Source of the DNA: Flaveria trinervia | Lineage: Eukaryota > Streptophyta > Magnoliopsida > Asterales > Asteraceae | DNA length: 64,000 bases | Assembly: GCA_025506515.1 (NCBI GenBank) | Contig: CM046454.1 | Coordinates: forward strand, 33,935,751 to 33,999,750 | Direction of reading: 5' to 3' | In this document: piece after piece, positions 43,058 through 54,979 of the stretch | Numbering within the stretch: position 1 is the stretch's first letter | Layout: each line of letters begins with the position of its first letter | The notes under the pieces: model-generated | Told to the model about the DNA's origin: nothing | What the model saw: only the letters and a program-made list of their open reading frames with translations | Database searches by the model: none | Made by a program: the position numbers and the translations under genes

Positions 43058-46000
43058 CTAATGTCTTACATATTTCATAAGTTCCTCAAACTTCTTGTAC
43101 TTCTCTTCTCTAGTGACTCTGGCATGTATCTCAAAAGCAAAACAGAGTCTTATAAGGTTCTGAAATTGTAGAGCTTGTACAATATCTTGAGAGTCATAGA
43201 ATAATGGCCACTTGTATAATGTATAAACATCATCTGCAGACAAGTTTGTAAGCCACATTGGGTCGAACACCCTTATGGTTTCCATAACCCCATTCTTATT
43301 CAAAACTATGACTGCCTCTCCTGTCCTCCAATCATAGTACCACCATTTGAAGTGTGGAGTAAGTCCTGTGGCATTTCCCGTAGAGGGATCTTTGACATTG
43401 TGTGAGGAGGACTCCACTTCAGCATTATTTTCGGTTTTCCAGTAATGGGATCAACCTCAGACCATCTAATATACCTCGTTGGCTGTTGAGGTTTGAAGTT
43501 GACCCATCTGGTGTGGTACTCTCTTTTAAGAGCAGTCTCAAACTAGCCTGACATTTTCGTGGGTCGGCATATAGCAATTTTAACTTTGCTAACTAGTTTA
43601 GCTCAAATCCAGGAAGAGTCTTCAGGTCATGTGGAAACCTGAAGTACTCAATCCCTTTCTCACGTTTAACTGCATGAACGTTGAGATTTTCAAAATATGC
43701 CCATGCTATGATTTTGCCCGACACCTTTTGATGTTTCTTCACTTTGTATAGCTTGGTGTAGGCAGTTGATGTTGAAGCACTACGTTGGGCTCGTATTTCT
43801 TCAAAGCATGCAGCCCACTCAGGCTTTCGGATATTAACTTTAGCTTCCGAGGCTTGAGTTGTATCTTCTTTCTTGTTAGGATCATCTTCCATTCTATCCA
43901 GAGTCTCAAAAGTTTCACTGACAAGGTTATCTCCCAGATTGGGAACGACATTACCCTCAATGTCAGTGTACTCTAGATAGTGTTGGTCCGTGACATCTTC
44001 TATCTCGATCTCATCAACATCGTTGAGTTCATCGTCACTTTCCACTTGGACTGTTGGAGCGTCTTTCACGATCTCATCTGGATTAAGTCTGAATACTTCA
44101 GCAACTTGCTCGTCTGTGAGATCATGAATTATCTCTCCTTCTTTAGGAGTGTAATTTACTGATCTCCTGACTATACCCTGCAGATCAAGAATCATTGTGA
44201 GCTGAGCTTGATCTATTAGAGGGGAGCAACATCATATTTATCTCTCTGTTAGTTTGGATCTGCTTGATTTAAAAACATGTAACACATTAACCATTAGTCA
44301 ACAATCAAAGCAGTAAACATCAACATTAAATATAAACATTTGATTACATTAATTTGATACCAGATTCAAATACATATGATTTAAATAACATAAACAACTA
44401 AGTATTACTCTTGTCTTGTATCATGTGCTCCTCTACTGACGGGGCTGAAGTGGAAGCACCTTGGTCTTAAGCTTGTTTTGTCCTCCTTTCACTCACAGAT
44501 GTGGTATCCACAGCAGATGTATCATCATCAACATTATCATCAACATCATCACCAGTATTAGTATCATCCCCATGGTCATCACCATCATCATCATCATCAT
44601 CACTGTCATCATTATCATCGTCATCTCCATCTCCCTCTTTGATCTTTAGTGCCTCCTCTTTAGATCCTTTGAGTCTCAGCATGATGGTCTTGTTGGTAGT
44701 CTCCAACTCCTCTATCCTTTTGGCTGATTGGACATGTTGCTCCTGGAGTTGGGACATCTCTGAGCTCTGTGCAGCAATCTGCTGTGCCTGCTGCTCAATC
44801 AGCTGAGCCTACTAAGATGTCTGCTGAGATTGTGCAGCAGTAAGATCTACTTGCTGACAAATCTGGGCAGTCTTCTCGTCATCGGCTGCCAACAGCTTCA
44901 GCACCATACGATTAAGTGCCGAGAGCTGCTCCTCTACCCCACTAGGAGGTAGAGAGGATCCAGATGGATAGGAGGGGTAAGATGACGGTCTTTCATGGTG
45001 GCTAGTGGTGGTGGTGGTGGTAGTGGTGAAGATTGGGGTTGGTATAGATGAAAGTGGTGGTGGAATGGTGAAGATTAGGGGTGGTATAGGTGAAGGTGGT
45101 GGTGGAGAGGTTGTGGTAGTGGTGTGTGAGGTGGTAGATAATGTGGTGGATGGGATAGTGGTAGTGGGTGGAGTGGTGGAAGTGGTGGTAGTAATGGTGG
45201 TGGTGATGAAGGTCATCCTCCTCTCTTCTTCTTCAACCGTGGGGCTGACCATCCTTTTCATCCTCGAGCCCTCGAGGTGGATGCTCCCCCTGAAAACCTG
45301 CTGGACTGATGGCAGCATAAGTAGGATCAGTGTCAGCCTCCCCAGACTCGCCAGGGCATCCACCAACCTCCCAAATACCTCAGTCGGTGGCGACCACCCG
45401 GCTCCCCGCAGTACGAGTTACGGGCTCTCCATCTGTTTCCTCCTCATCATCAAGACGAAAGTCCTGATGGAACCCTGCAGCCTCTGCTCCACCTTGGGTA
45501 GATGCTGGATAGCTATATCAACAGTGGGGGCCCTTAGTTGAGTGGGCCCAGCATCTCCACCATCACCGCTGTCGTCTTCGTCGGATTCATCTTCAGGTAG
45601 CTCTAGTTGCTCAACATTCGAATCATTATCTACGTGATGCCATTTACGCCTCCTGGCACACGTAGTCCACCTTGGCCAGATGGCCTATGAGTCTCTTTAC
45701 CAGGGGCTTGACCTGCTTTCCCCGGTATACCTTCATACGACCCAGTGTTGTATCGTCCATAATCTCCAACGACACAGCATCGTGGCTCTCCTTAGGCAAT
45801 GTGGGCAGCTTCTCATCAAAGATCATCTGTAAAAACCTAGGGTACATGCAGAAACCCTCTTTGCCCTTCGCCTCCAAGTTCTCTATCTGGTAGGAGAAGA
45901 TCATGCTAGAAAAGCTGAAAGGGTGGTTCAGTACCAGTGCCATGTAGGCATTTTGAATCTGGTCTGATAGGTCATCAAACCCACCCCTTCGCGAAGCCAA

Positions 46001-46441
46001 GCACTTGAGGATGACATGTGCCAAGTACTTGTACTGGGGACAAAGGTTGCTCTTGTTGAGCACCCTTACATTGTGAATCCCTAGCGTACTTCATCCTCAT
46101 GAAGCACCCTCTCACCGTTAGTGGGTGAAGTCTAGTGGGGTGGTCTGCATCATCTCCCAACCCAAGTACACGCTGAATGTCCTTAGCAGTGATCTCTATA
46201 TCCATCCCAAAAATGGAGCTCCTTATGTTGTACGACTCACGAGAGCGGTCAACCGATGCTCCCTCCCAGAAGGCCTGGTGTTTATAGACCTGTAGGGAGT
46301 GCATGGTGTAGAGATCACCTTGTGGATCCTGGATCGCTTAAGGAAAGCGATGATCCCTTCAAACTCGGCCCCATTCTGAGTCGTAGAATCTAGGTGAGCA
46401 CAGATGTTGTGCTGGGGTTGATGGACCACCTATCCGCCAAC
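43058..46441 (-). pseudogene. Env-like gene of B2
   Basis: Homologue of the B1 gene, broken into frames: 46,429-46,223 (HNICAHLDSTTQNGAEF), 46,304-45,975 (YNIRSSIFGMDIEIT, VLGLGDDADHP, RLHPLTVRGCFMRMKYA), 46,063-45,644 (YKYLAHVILKCLASRRGGFDDLSD, MDDTTLGRMKVYRGKQV), a Pro/Thr-rich part at 45,366-44,812 with a coiled coil (EEQLSALNRMVLKLL), a helix plus Asp-rich run at 44,757-44,467, a 149-nt intron, the C-terminal domain 44,195-43,593 and the end 43,417-43,058 (FDPMWLTNLSADDVYTLYKWP). The homologous start codon is changed. The repeat-rich tail of B1 is absent. The exact role is unknown. Confidence 0.78.
44260..44408 (-). other. Intron inside the B2 env-like gene (149 nt)
   Basis: Minus strand: donor CAAGA|GTAATACTTAG, branch-like TTGACTAAT, acceptor TTAAATCAAGCAG|ATCC. 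It is very AT-rich. Removing it makes the flanking codons line up one for one, without a gap, with B1 (residues around EQGK-SDAQQPEDYDV). B1 has no such insertion. Confidence 0.72.
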
Positions 46442-46444
46442 ACT

Positions 46445-46844
46445 CTGTAACACAAGACACATAGACATTAGTTAACCACACGACACAAATCAGTTCTAGT
46501 TAACTTGGTTGAATTTATTTGGTTCATCATGCAATTGAACCATGCAATTGTGCTTAGTCGGTTGACTTGGCATGTTACTGGATTCAGTTGGGTGACTAAG
46601 CAGGCGACTGAGTTCAATCGGTTGACTGAGCCTCGATTTTTAACCAATTCTTGAAATTAAACTTCGTGTAATGAATCTTTAGACTCGCATTGAATATACA
46701 AAAAACCTAATAACCTTTATTTTAACATTTTACTTGGTTTAGTTAGGTTATTAGTCCATTTAGAGTGTCGGGTCTTGTTAGGGCCAAATTCTTGAATTTT
46801 CAGTCTAATCGAGGGAATTTTTGGCAAAACCACCCTCATTTTAC
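46445..46844 (-). other. Inferred 5'-UTR intron before the B2 env-like gene (400 nt)
   Basis: Donor TTTTACAG|GTAAAATG and acceptor TTAACTAATGTC..CTTGTGTTACAG just before the env-like start region; TTAACTAAT is an excellent branch-site match. Both sites line up with those of B1. A short array of CGGTTGACT-type motifs lies inside (46,550-46,640). Confidence 0.62.
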
Positions 46845-46986
46845 CTGTAAAATCAACAACGAAGGTCAGAATATGCAAATAAGCAGGCAATTTGGGTCAG
46901 ATAAAAATTTGGCAGAGTAACGGTAGGCTGTGCGATATGAGGACGATTAGGGGGTGATGAGTTGAATGCGATCGACTATGGCCCTG

Positions 46987-46992
46987 TTTATA
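46987..46992 (-). promoter_or_regulatory. TATA box upstream of the env-like gene (B2)
   Basis: Minus strand AGTATAAACAGGG, about 143 nt before the inferred splice donor, in the same position as TATAAATA in B1. Confidence 0.5.
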
Positions 46993-47004
46993 CTGAATCT
47001 GAGT

Positions 47005-47285
47005 TCAATCGGCTGACTGGACCCATTCGCTCGGTTCATTCGGGCAAATGGACCTCAGTCGTGCGATTGGCTCAGTCGATCACCTTCAGTCGGCTGACAG
47101 TATTTCAGTCGGGTGACTGACTCATTCGCACATTTCCATTCAGTCGAATGGCTCATTCTAATAAGCCATTCGTGTGAAAGGTTCATACTCATGTGCAATT
47201 CGGCTGTTTAGTGCATGAGTATGGTCCATTCGTACGGTTGGTCCATACTCATGGTCTAGTCGTGCGATTGGATCATACTCATGAT
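47005..47285. promoter_or_regulatory. Palindromic-motif array upstream of the env-like gene (B2)
   Basis: Repeated forms of TTCAGTCGTGCGATTGG, AGTCGGCTGA and GTCCATTCGTACGGTTGG separated by CATACTCATG, counterpart of 25,775-26,062 in B1. Confidence 0.68.
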
Positions 47286-47344
47286 TTGGACTTTATGACC
47301 ATTTCTCACTTAACCCATTTTAACCTTTGATTTAAACTTTATGA

Positions 47345-47490
47345 GCATTTGATCATATCAGACATGATCATTTTAACTTGAAAAACTTTTGACCACCTCA
47401 GACGTGATCCTTTTAAGCAATTTTGTCACCTCAGACGTGACTAATTTTACCTTTGAAAACACGTGTGGTCACCTCAGATGTGACCCTTTT
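47345..47490. repeat. Array of GGATCACGTCTGAGGTG repeats (B2)
   Basis: Four units reading GACCACCTCAGACGTGATCC or close variants, spaced 35-40 bp; orthologous to the array at 25,525-25,712. Confidence 0.82.
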
Positions 47491-47639
47491 AAATGATTAA
47501 ATCCCCTATTGAATTCCATGACATAGTCTGATATCAATTAAACTGAATTGACTAAATTTTAAACAAAGTAAAAGAATTAAACTTAAATACAAAACTAAAC
47601 TTGTTTTGACCTTTTGTGTGAGGTATAATCCTAAGATAG

Positions 47640-48150
47640 AAATCTGATGGATTCGGTTCCGGAATAGGCAACTTCAATTTGTTTTGACCATAAATGGACC
47701 AATTCAATTTGGAATCATACAGGCAAGTCAAATCATTTGGGACATGTTATCAACACTTTTGATGCTCAATCCTTGTTTCATCTAGAGTCGTTAGCAAGTT
47801 TAGGAAATCATACTAGTACTATTAGATCCCACTTGATTTGGACTTTCAAGAATTGCAACCACGATGATTGTCAGTATACTGGTCCTCTTAAATCCATACA
47901 CAGACTTTTGACTGATTGGTGATAGTTAAGGTTTGATTATTTCAACAAGCATTTGTGGATCCCACATTATATGGTAATCAACATTCCTCAGGAGATTTTT
48001 GAGCGGTCTCAGGGTAGTTTTCAAGAAGAAACTATTCTTAGAACTTTCAGAGAGAAGCCAAGCCTCAAGTCTTTCGCACAGAGGCACATAACCTATCTTC
48101 TTGATTGAGCAATTTTAATCTTTTTGCACAGTTCTCACCAACAACATAAG
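47640..48150 (+). pseudogene. Conserved antisense ORF in the B2 spacer
   Basis: Opposite to the element's coding strand. Open 47,737-47,922 with HVINTFD, LASLGNHTSTIRSHL, KNCNHDDCQY, LKSIHRLLT, then stops, then IPHYMVINIPQEIFERS and FQEETILRTFREKPSLKSF to about 48,100. Upstream, in frame, WTNSIWNHTG precedes NHLGHV. Conserved residue by residue with the minus-strand frame of B1 at 24,960-25,400. I cannot name the family. It would be transcribed divergently from the env-like gene, with the two repeat arrays between them. Confidence 0.55.
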
Positions 48151-48780
48151 TTAGTAGTTTGATTGCTTTTGCTCATATTTGGTCTTTCCCACACATTTGT
48201 GGTGTTTATTCTGCTCGTCACCCCTTATTGGAATTTGTTGATTGTGTTAACCAGGGATAAGATGTTAAGCCACAGCTTTTTGAACAACTTAGTTTGTTCT
48301 TGAGATCACCAATAAGGTCTAATCGTCTATTGTGTTGAATCTACCGACTTTTCATTTGTGGTCTAACAATCTCTAGGTCTACTTTTTTGTGTTACCTTAG
48401 TAGTAGCTAGTTTTACTATCATTTTTCCTTTTATATTGCTTAGACTACACAGACTTATACTTTGAAACTACGCATCTTATTTTCTTTAAACTTTTAAGGT
48501 CCCAAGTGATTTGTACCTGTGTACTATCATTTTCCAAAGTCATTAAATCAGTATCACAGATACTATCTACTTTCTATCAGCTAGCCTCTCCCCCTCGTTT
48601 TTTTTGTTAATGTTACTAACTGACCTATTCTCCCCCTAAAATTCTAAAACCGTAACTGATTTACAATTTTTAAGATTTTAATAGGCGACCGAATAACATT
48701 AATTTAATTAAACAACTTAAAGTTAAACAAATAAATAAAGAAAATAAAATTAAAATAAAAATGGACAATACGCATCGGAC
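48151..48780. other. Spacer between antisense ORF and pol end (B2), no gene seen
   Basis: AT-rich, no open frame of note; homologous to 24,084-24,840 of B1. Confidence 0.5.
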
Positions 48781-49596
48781 TACACATGGTCATCATCGGG
48801 AATTACATCACTTTTCTTTTTAACGCCGTTGACCTCTAACAAATATAGAAAACGTGGTTTGTCAAAAGCCTTTGTATAGAGGTCAGCGCGTTGGAAATCA
48901 GTATTTATTTTAATCACATCGATTAAGTTTTTTTCAAAGTAATCACGTATAAAGTTATATTTTATGCCGATATGTTTGGTCTTAGGATGTTGGACCGCAT
49001 TTTTTGTTATTGCAATTGCAGCAGAGTTATCAACAAAAATAGGAGTAGAAGAGAATTTCAAACCGTAGTCTCGCATTTGCTGTTGAATCCATATGATTTG
49101 TGAACAGCAACTTACAGCAGCAACGTATTCGGCTTCATAGGTTGACAAGGCAATCGAGGTCTGCTTCTTACCCTGCCATGTCACTAATCTCCTCCCAAAG
49201 AATTGACACCCCGCTGATGTAGACTTGTAGTTCATCTTGCAGCCACCATAATCCGAGTAACTATACGTTGTCAGCTCGAAGTCATCGTCATGAGGATACC
49301 ACAATCCCAGTGTTGGAGTACCCTTCAGATAATAAAAGATCCTTTTGACCCATATCAGATGGTTAACTTTTGGCTTTGCCTGATATCTTTAACATAAACA
49401 TGTCACGTACATGATATCATGTCTTGAGGCAGTGAGGTACATGAGAGATCCAATCATACCTCGGTACATGGTGGCATCGACCAGATCACCATTCTCGTCG
49501 GGTGCTACATCATGGTTTGTAGCAAGTGGAGTCCCAGCTGCAGAAGCATTCTCCATGTCAAACCGACTGATAATATCGCCTACATACTTGGTCTGA
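48781..49596 (-). pseudogene. RNase H of B2
   Basis: Open at 49,304-48,780: YSYSDYGGCKM (the first catalytic Asp of YSDSD is Tyr at the second position, so YSYSD), STYEAEYVAAVS, FVDNSAAIAITKNAVQHP and the end ADLYTKAFDKPRFLYLLEVNG. The connection part (about 49,596-49,310) has MENASAAGTPL and MYRGMIGSLMYLTAS in broken frames. Stop at 48,780. Confidence 0.85.
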
Positions 49597-49951
49597 TGTA
49601 GGAAATCCCTTTTGGTGTCTGATCCACCTGTAACCCGAGAAAGAATTTCATCTCTCCCATGGCACTCATCTCAAACTCAGCCTTCATTACTGCTTCAAAC
49701 TCTTTACATGGATCTTCAGTCTTTAAGCCGAAGATTATGTCATCGACATATACTTGGACAAGTAGTAATTCTCTATCCTTTTCTTTTATGAGTAGTGTAC
49801 AATCAATGACACCTCTGCAAAAATCGTGTTTCACAAGGTGAGTCAAGAGTTTCTCATACCATGCTCTAGGTGCTTGATGAAGCCCATATAGAGCCTTGTA
49901 GAGTTTCTCATATATAGGCTCCAATGACATTATCCAAAGGATGATACACAT
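49580..49951 (-). pseudogene. Reverse transcriptase of B2, C-terminal half only
   Basis: The frame reads YEKLYKALYGLHQAPRAWYEKL, GVIDCTLLIKEKDRELLLVQVYVDDIIFG (YVDD intact) and FEMSAMGEMKFFLGLQVD. The N-terminal half of RT is deleted: the sequence passes from LDNVIG directly to EPIYEKLYKAL, while B1 has about 530 bp in between (22,470-23,010), including VQG and DVKSAFLHG. Confidence 0.85.
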
Positions 49952-49981
49952 TTAGTCGTGAACCAGGAGTGGTTGGAACAA

Positions 49982-51082
49982 CTACCTAAGAGCCAAGATT
50001 ATGAACATTCGGTTCAGTATCTGAGGCAGTAGGAGTCTGAGGTTCCAAAGACACAAAGGTATCATGTTAGATGCGTTTGGACTTTCTGTAGGAGGAACTT
50101 GTTGCTCCTGGTTGTTCTGATCAGTCTCCACAGCTTCTTCATCAGAGGAAGATTCACTATCTTCAAGTGCCCCCCCTGAGTTGGTAGATGACTCACCTTG
50201 TACATTGGATGATGTAGATTCCTGAGATGGTGTGTTTAGAACATCAAACATCATCTTTGTTGCTAATTCATCATCAGAAGTAGAGAGTGGGATGTTGAAG
50301 GACATGAAGAATCCATCATAGTCGAAAAAGAAGGCAGGTCCTTTTCCAGCAGGTGGTGTGGTGTATCTCTGAACATCAACATTACACCATACTTCTACCT
50401 GACCCACTGAGTTGTTGTAGACCCTCTTGTTTGGTATGTTGTATCCTAGAATGATACCTTCATCAGCCTTCTTACTGAATTTTCCCTCCTGAGTCTTCTT
50501 CGGTGGGGTGCACGGAGCGCCAAATGGCTCAAGATACTCTAGATTTGGTTTACGTCGTTGTAGTAACTCGTAGCACGTCTTTCCATGGCGTTTAACTACC
50601 AGGACTCTATTTAGCGTGTAACACGCATTTGCAACTGCTTCATTCCAGAATTGGATAGGTAGTTTTGAGTCTGCTTGCATCGTCCGTGCTGTCTCTATCA
50701 AGCTACGATTCTTCCTTTCAGCAACGCCGTTCATTTGAGGAGTGTAGGCAGAAGTGAACTGATGCACAATTCCCTTTTCCTTGTAGTAAGCCTCCATCCA
50801 TTGATTCTTGAACTCGGTTCCATTGTCTGAGCGCAGTTGACGTACTGTCAACTTGTATAGGGACTCCAGAGTAGTTACTAACTCCTTGAATGACTCAGAT
50901 GTTTCTGATTTGGATTTCAGAAACATCACCCAAGTGAATCTTGAGTAGTCATCAGTAACTACAGAGCAGTACAAGTCGCCTACAATACTTCTTGTACTGA
51001 CTGGACCAAATAGATCCATGTGGAGAAGTTCAAGAGGAAGTTTGATAGAATTAACTTTCTTTTCCTTATGAAGTTTCTTCAT
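49982..51082 (-). CDS. Integrase and linker of B2 (366 aa open frame)
   Basis: Copia integrase catalytic core with all acidic residues: LLHMDLFGPVSTRS (D), RQLRSDNGTEFKNQW (D) and YTPQMNGVAERKNRS (E), followed by the C-terminal GKTCYELLQRRKPNLEYLEPFG and GIILGYNIPNKRVYNN region. From about residue 275 it becomes an acidic Ser/Glu linker (SESSSDEEAVETDQ) before the RT. The open frame begins at residue MKK after a stop in the zinc-finger part. It is the best preserved pol domain in the window, but the rest of the polyprotein is broken. Confidence 0.85.
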   Translation of the reverse strand: MKKLHKEKKVNSIKLPLELLHMDLFGPVSTRSIVGDLYCSVVTDDYSRFTWVMFLKSKSETSESFKELVTTLESLYKLTVRQLRSDNGTEFKNQWMEAYYKEKGIVHQFTSAYTPQMNGVAERKNRSLIETARTMQADSKLPIQFWNEAVANACYTLNRVLVVKRHGKTCYELLQRRKPNLEYLEPFGAPCTPPKKTQEGKFSKKADEGIILGYNIPNKRVYNNSVGQVEVWCNVDVQRYTTPPAGKGPAFFFDYDGFFMSFNIPLSTSDDELATKMMFDVLNTPSQESTSSNVQGESSTNSGGALEDSESSSDEEAVETDQNNQEQQVPPTESPNASNMIPLCLWNLRLLLPQILNRMFIILALR

Positions 51083-51680
51083 CTATTTTCCTTCTTGCAC
51101 ACAACACAGAAATCCGGAAGTTGGAAGTTTTTGACGTTAACTCCTCTCACTAGATCATTCTGGATCAAGTGATTCATCTTCCGTGGATTAATGTGTCCCA
51201 TTCTCCTATGCCAGGAGATGGATTCCATCTCAGTAGCTTTTGAAAAGAAGCACTGAACTTCATGATCCGTATTGGAGGCCTTTAATAGATCCAAGACATA
51301 AAGGTCCTTATATCTTGAGGCAGACATTAATACTTGATCCTTCGGGATGATGTAGTCCTTTTTCAGGACATGGCACTTTTTATTATCAAACACTACCTTA
51401 AAGTCTTTATCACAAATTTGAGAAATAAAAAGCAAGTTATTCTGAAGTTGTTGAATGTAGTTTACCTTGTCAAACTTCACTTTCTGATTACCTGCTTCCC
51501 CTTGAGTTGTGATGTACCCACCATTGTTTCCAACAAAGAAAACGTGACCTCCTTTTATATGTTTGATGTTGATAAGAGATCCTTGTTCCATGTCATGTGC
51601 CTGGATGCTCCGTTGTCTATAATCCATGTGTTAGTTTCAGCACTATATCGAACACCCTACACATTCAATTTGAAAACATT
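51079..51680 (-). pseudogene. Protease and GAG-pre-integrase of B2
   Basis: The active-site region reads NTWIIDNGASRHMTW (about 51,632-51,590) with DNG in place of the retropepsin DSG; a frameshift follows. The body (51,627-51,079) has KHIKGGHVFFVGNNGGYIT, VNYIQQLQNNLLFISQICDKDF, SWHRRMGHINPRKMNHLIQ and the zinc pair FCVVCKK. It ends at a stop. Confidence 0.83.
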
Positions 51681-54497
51681 AGTTCAGGTTAGGGACCCAA
51701 GCCTTCACTGGCTTGGGTTTCCCAGAGGCATCACGCATCATAAACGTTACCCATTGACCATTCGAGGGTGAAGGAAGCTCAGATGTCATCTTGTTCTTAT
51801 TATCAGACAATGAGGTCGATTTCTCCTTCCATAAGACAGCTTTGTGTAAGGCCTGTTTGTGATAGACAGGTGACTGGCTAATGCGTTGAACTTTAGGTTC
51901 ACTATCTTTTTTAGGTGGCGTCACTGAGTTCCTCTTAAAAGAGCTAGGTTTTTGTTCAGGGAGTTCAACTTTCCTTCTCGGTGTCTGATAACAAGGACAA
52001 TGAGACGCAATGTGTCCATACTCTCCACAACTATAGCAAGCTCTGCTTTCGACTTTACGATTTAACTGTTTTTTTGTGGAGATGTATGTGACACCCAGGT
52101 GACCTTACTCTGCTTGGTTTTTGACTCTAATTGTTTAGATGTTTTGTCCAGTTTAACAAAGTTAATTGCTTTAGCAGTGTTAACAACTTTTTCTTTTCTA
52201 TTTTATGGACTTTGACATGATGCATGTGATTGGTTAACTTTACTGGTCTTTTTAGGTTCAGATTTGATAGTTGTTGAACCAGACTTTATACTAACCTTTT
52301 CAAACTCTTTGTTCAGATTAATGCAAGGCATTTTACTCTTTGCCTTTGAAGTGGCCTCCTTTTGTTTAGTACCAGATTCATTTTATGAACATGTGGAATC
52401 TAGATCACTTACAAGAGGAGTAGACACCACATGATCCTTGATTGGATTATCATTAATTGGTTTACATTTTGTGTTCATCAAGATCTCATGTGGTGGTGGA
52501 ACCACTTTATAACCCAATCCCTCCCCATTGTTTCTCTCTCTCACTAAGTTTGGACTATGTGTGAAGAACTAGTCCAGCTATGTAGTTTTGTTTTAGGGAA
52601 TAAACTTCTACTTCTAAAACTGCCTTTTGTTTCTTAGTCTCCTCTAGGGAGTTTAGATAGTACCTAATGTCATTAGCTTGGTTAAAGACTACAACTTCTG
52701 TTTCCCTAAGCTATTTGTTCAAAAGGACTATCTTTTCTTTGTAATTATGCTCATTTTGTTTTAACACTTTGTTAGCTTTAGTGCACAGTTCCAAGTCCTT
52801 TACTAAGTTATCATTATGATCTAATAACCTAGAAAATTTTAAATCAATGCTTTCCCTAAATTTATTACAATCAAAACAAGCATGATTATTAAAGAGTTTG
52901 TCAGTAGTACTTACCTGAGTGGTTTCTGAAGAATCAGCCATCAATGCAGAATCTGATGTTTCTGGAGCTGGTGATTCTGACGTTGTTGCAGTTTTCCCTT
53001 CTTCAGGTAGGTAGGTGACCACTGGTGCAGTTTCTTCTGATGTTGACATCGCAAGTTTGACTGCAATATCTCCTTCACTAACTGAGTCATTGTCGATATC
53101 CTCCACACTAGCAATATTGGATTCTCACGGTGAGACAAACTGAAATCTCTAGTCCTGTCCTTCATCATCATGAGCAGTCAAGGCTTTGGGGTCCTTGGTT
53201 GATGATGTAAGACTAGTAGTGGATTTTTCCTGACGATTGAAGGTGGAGAAAGGATTCTCATTGTCAGTCTTCTTTGGCTTCACGCACTCCCTTTTGAAGT
53301 GCCCTTTCTCACCGCAGTTGAAGTAGGTTACCTTGGATTTGTCAAAGCCGAGGGTAGTGTCCTTAGTTGCAATCAAATTTTGTCCGGTCTTTTTGAAAAA
53401 CTTCTTAGCTCTCTGGACTGCACTGGCTAATGCCCACATTATGTCCATCCGCTCCAGCTCTATCTCATCCACCTGCTCATAATCCTCATCTGCCAGATGG
53501 TAGTTCCCAATCTTACTAGCAATTAGTCCATCATAGGAGTGGACTACCGCAGCTAAGAGATCCATGTGCTCTTTAGCTACCTCAACTGTCACATTGCCAA
53601 AGTTCTCGGTCTTCAGCTTTGCTGCATTTGCTTCAGGTGTAATGTATTGGGTACCAGACGACCCTGACGTTTTTGACCCTGAAGTAGAGGCTGGGGAAGG
53701 ACCAGACAAGCTTGATACAAAAGCTGTTTGAAGAGGTGCTTCAGATGTTTTGGCTTGAGGAGTCGCGTTGTACAGTGCAGGATTCTGATCATAAGAAGCC
53801 TTTTGAGCTTTGTACTTCATTCTTAGTTCTTCGTCTCTCAGCTTCAGAATGAAGTCGTTGATATCTAACTTCGTTAGCATACCATTCTGTCTGAGATTGG
53901 AGACAAACAACACCCATTTCTCCGGCAGCCCGTCTGCAAAGTTGGACACTTTGTACTCCATTGACGTCGATACTCCATGAGTGTGCATCTCACTCATCAA
54001 GTGGTAGAATCTATTGATAACATCATCTAGGCTTTCTTATCCTATCAAGGAGAAGTTTTCAAACTCCTTTAAAGCCTTAGCCTCTATGACCTTCAATGAT
54101 GCATTTCCGTCATACCTTTTTTCCAATGCATCCCATAGCCTCTTTGCTTGAGTATATTCCGAGAATTGATGGAAAATATCCTTTGGAATTGACTGTGTAA
54201 GCAAAGCATAAACCTTCTTTTCTGCATTGTATTTCACCTTTTGTCTGTCAGTCATGCCACCAAGTGTGAGTTTGACACCATCAGCTCCTACAGGCATGTT
54301 GTACCCCGTCTCTATAGACTTCCACAGATTAGGATCTACTCCATTAATTAGATTTCGAAACGTTATTTCCATTATGGATACTCGTCTAACGTGATTAGCT
54401 TTGGAGGCTTGTTGTGATTCCCCACTTCATTCTCCATTAGTAAATTTTGTATACGTGACTGTCTCCCTGCTGTGAATGTTGAATATTGATCTTCCAT
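51681..54497 (-). pseudogene. gag of B2
   Basis: Start ATG at 54,497 (MEDQYSTFTAGRQSR). After a shift at LDEYP the main part is 54,372-54,037 (FRNLINGVDPNLWKSIETGY, AKRLWDALEKRYDG), then 54,000-53,149 with MEYKVSNFADGLPEKW, ELERMDIMWALASAVQRAKKF and a knuckle whose first Cys is Tyr (Y-FN-C-GEKG-H-FKRE-C, about 53,325-53,285). Then 53,106-52,711 with ACFDCNKFRESIDLKFSRLL. The region 52,700-51,930 is badly broken but holds an intact second knuckle C-YS-C-GEYG-H-IASH-C (near 52,035-51,995). Ends PKPVKAWVPNLN. Confidence 0.83.
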
Positions 54498-54534
54498 TGC
54501 TATTAACTTTAACATTAAACCAAACTTTTGTATT

Positions 54535-54780
54535 AGTGCGAATGAAGATGTGCGATTGAGCTATTCGGGCGATTGAACTATGCGGATGGTTCAATCGTGC
54601 GACTGAACTAATGCGGATGACTCAGTCGGCTGAATGAACTAATTCGGATGAACAATGCGAAGAGTCTTCTCAGTCGGACGAATGGAAATGTGATTGAGTC
54701 CAATCGTGCGTATGGGGAATGCATATGACCTCAGTCGTGCGATTGAGTCAATCGTGCGACTGAACCTGCTGGATTTCGAA
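54535..54780 (-). promoter_or_regulatory. Palindromic-motif array in the leader of B2
   Basis: Between primer-binding site and gag: repeated TTCAGTCGCACGATTG-type motifs (for example CAATCGTGCGACTGAACTAATGCGG and GTGCGATTGAGTCAATCGTGCGACTGAAC). It includes ATGCGGATGA, also seen in the solo gypsy LTR. Confidence 0.75.
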
Positions 54781-54965
54781 AATTCTAGGTTTAAGGTGTT
54801 AGTACGCAAAAACACGAATATTTGCTAACCCTAATTGCCGTTAGCCGGAAAAAACTTAACTTTACGATCAGGAGACGTCCGATTTGACACAAAATATTGC
54901 GTTTGTGCGTAAAAACACAATTTTTATATCAAAACGATTGAATCACACGTAAATCTAGAGCCAAA

Positions 54966-54977
54966 GCTCTGATACCA
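54966..54977 (-). other. Primer-binding site of B2 (initiator Met tRNA)
   Basis: Minus strand TGGTATCAGAGC two bases inside the 5' LTR end. Confidence 0.92.
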
Positions 54978-54979
54978 CT

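Noticed and set aside
44501..44806. Serine-rich open frame on the plus strand (and similar Val/Gly-rich frame at 45,005-45,541)
   Set aside because: It is the shadow of the Asp-rich and Pro/Thr-rich parts of the minus-strand env-like gene of B2.
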